Of a stretch of DNA of 8,477 bases, positions 7,978 to 8,477 are shown in pieces. The stretch covers positions 1-8,477 of the forward strand of contig JBIOIA010000112.1 in NCBI GenBank assembly GCA_044449445.1, read 5' to 3'. The DNA is from DASXPG01 sp044449445. Its GTDB lineage: Bacteria; Gemmatimonadota; Gemmatimonadetes; Gemmatimonadales; JACORV01. Position 1 is the first letter of the stretch, and the number at the start of each line of letters is the position of its first letter. The notes below the pieces were generated by a model. That model did no database searches. It was given only the letters and a program-made list of their open reading frames with translations, and was not told the origin of the DNA. The position numbers were made by a program, and so were the translations under genes.

Positions 7978-8477
7978 ATGCGCGCTGTTCCAGCCGTATC
8001 CACGCTTCTGCGCCTCGGCCTCGTGGCCGCGGCCGCCGCATGCGCCCACAACCCCGGTTCCATGGCCAACACGCCCCGGCCGGTTCCCGACTACCGGACG
8101 CCGGCATCGGCGAGCGCCTCCTCGGGCTACACCGGTGCGTCCTCCGCGTCGTCCAGGGGTCCCGCGGCGCCCGCGCCGACACCCGCGCCCGTCGCCGCCG
8201 CGGCGTCCATGCCCTCGGCGAGCGCCATCGACGTGAGCGGCAGCTGGTCGGGTACGGTGAACGTCCGGGGCCAGACGATCGGCCTCGACATGAACCTCGC
8301 GCGCTCGGCGGCCGGGCAATATACCGGTGACGTCGCGCCGCAGGGTGCGCCCGCCGCGCCGCTCCGGTCGCTCACGCTCGACGGAACCCATCTCGTGATG
8401 GTCTTCACCGCGCCCGACGGCGGCGCGGCGACGTTCGACACGAGGCTGACCGCCGATCGCCAGGCGATCACCGGCAA
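7978..8477 (+). CDS. Probable lipoprotein with Ala/Ser/Pro linker and beta-rich domain, partial (C-terminus off window)
   Basis: The 166 visible codons stay open to the window end; the product is not recognised. Residues 1-22 form a lipoprotein-type signal: Arg2, a hydrophobic stretch (LLRLGLVAAAAA) and Cys22 after Ala-Ala-Ala, which acts as a permissive lipobox. Residues 30-84 are low complexity, rich in Ala, Ser and Pro, as in linkers that hold a domain off a membrane. From about 86 the sequence becomes strand-like: VSGSWSGTVNVRGQTIGLDM, then GQYTGDV, LRSLTLDGTHLVMVF and a further ATFDTRLTADRQAITG. The G-x-W-x-G start with alternating strands suggests a small beta-barrel or lipocalin-like fold, but this is only an impression. 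It is divergent from thpR and has a good ribosome binding site. The three open frames on the opposite strand here lack signal peptides, ribosome binding sites and family features. Confidence 0.8.
   Translation, partial: MRAVPAVSTLLRLGLVAAAAACAHNPGSMANTPRPVPDYRTPASASASSGYTGASSASSRGPAAPAPTPAPVAAAASMPSASAIDVSGSWSGTVNVRGQTIGLDMNLARSAAGQYTGDVAPQGAPAAPLRSLTLDGTHLVMVFTAPDGGAATFDTRLTADRQAITG

Noticed and set aside
7961..7978. Five-codon upstream frame (MTETP) ending TGATG at the lipoprotein start
   Set aside because: It has no ribosome binding site of its own, and its second to fourth codons are the Shine-Dalgarno of the real gene; the TGATG junction is most likely chance.
7882..8391. Minus-strand open frames opposite the lipoprotein gene
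   Set aside because: No signal, no family feature and no ribosome binding site; the plus-strand reading has a GGAGA site, a signal peptide and a coherent domain.

Overview
The window comes from a very GC-rich bacterial chromosome. It is almost fully coding, with nine genes supported, seven complete and two cut by the window edges. Eight run on the minus strand and one on the plus strand. The compact 286-residue primary-type sigma factor without region 1.1 is the form familiar from the Bacteroidota/Gemmatimonadota side of the tree. With the GC content, two likely lipoproteins and a sigma-54-type activator, this suggests a diderm such as a Gemmatimonadota bacterium. That assignment is inference from general features, not a database match.

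Reading along the minus strand (high to low coordinates), there are two back-to-back blocks. Block A (7866 to 3277) is thpR (RNA 2',3'-cyclic phosphodiesterase), an unknown single-pass membrane protein, an NtrC/NtrX-family sigma-54 response regulator, an unknown three-helix membrane protein and an aldehyde dehydrogenase. The thpR to membrane-protein junction has a 3-base gap and the next three junctions are 4-base ATGA overlaps, so this looks like one transcript with coupled translation. No histidine kinase lies in the window. Block B (3202 to 1) is an RpoD-type sigma factor, yajQ, rimO and the N-terminal part of a SpoIID/LytB-like envelope protein. The sigma stop codon abuts the yajQ GTG start, yajQ and rimO are 22 bases apart, and rimO overlaps the SpoIID-like gene by GTGA. 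A good sigma-70-like promoter (TTGCGC, 17-base spacer, TAGACT) lies in the 74-base gap between the blocks, so block B probably has its own promoter.

At the right end, a 111-base intergenic region separates thpR from a divergent plus-strand gene for a probable lipoprotein, cut off at the window end. This region holds a terminator-like hairpin with a T tract on the minus strand, a GC-rich hairpin on the plus-strand leader side and ribosome binding sites for both genes.

Most of the content is ordinary: core transcription, ribosomal protein modification, RNA end processing and an aldehyde dehydrogenase. I see no mobile element, CRISPR array, tRNA, rRNA or phage gene. The least explained part is block A, where two unrecognised membrane proteins flank a sigma-54 activator in a tightly overlapped operon with thpR and an aldehyde dehydrogenase. 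I would not claim a new system from it, but it is the best place to look.
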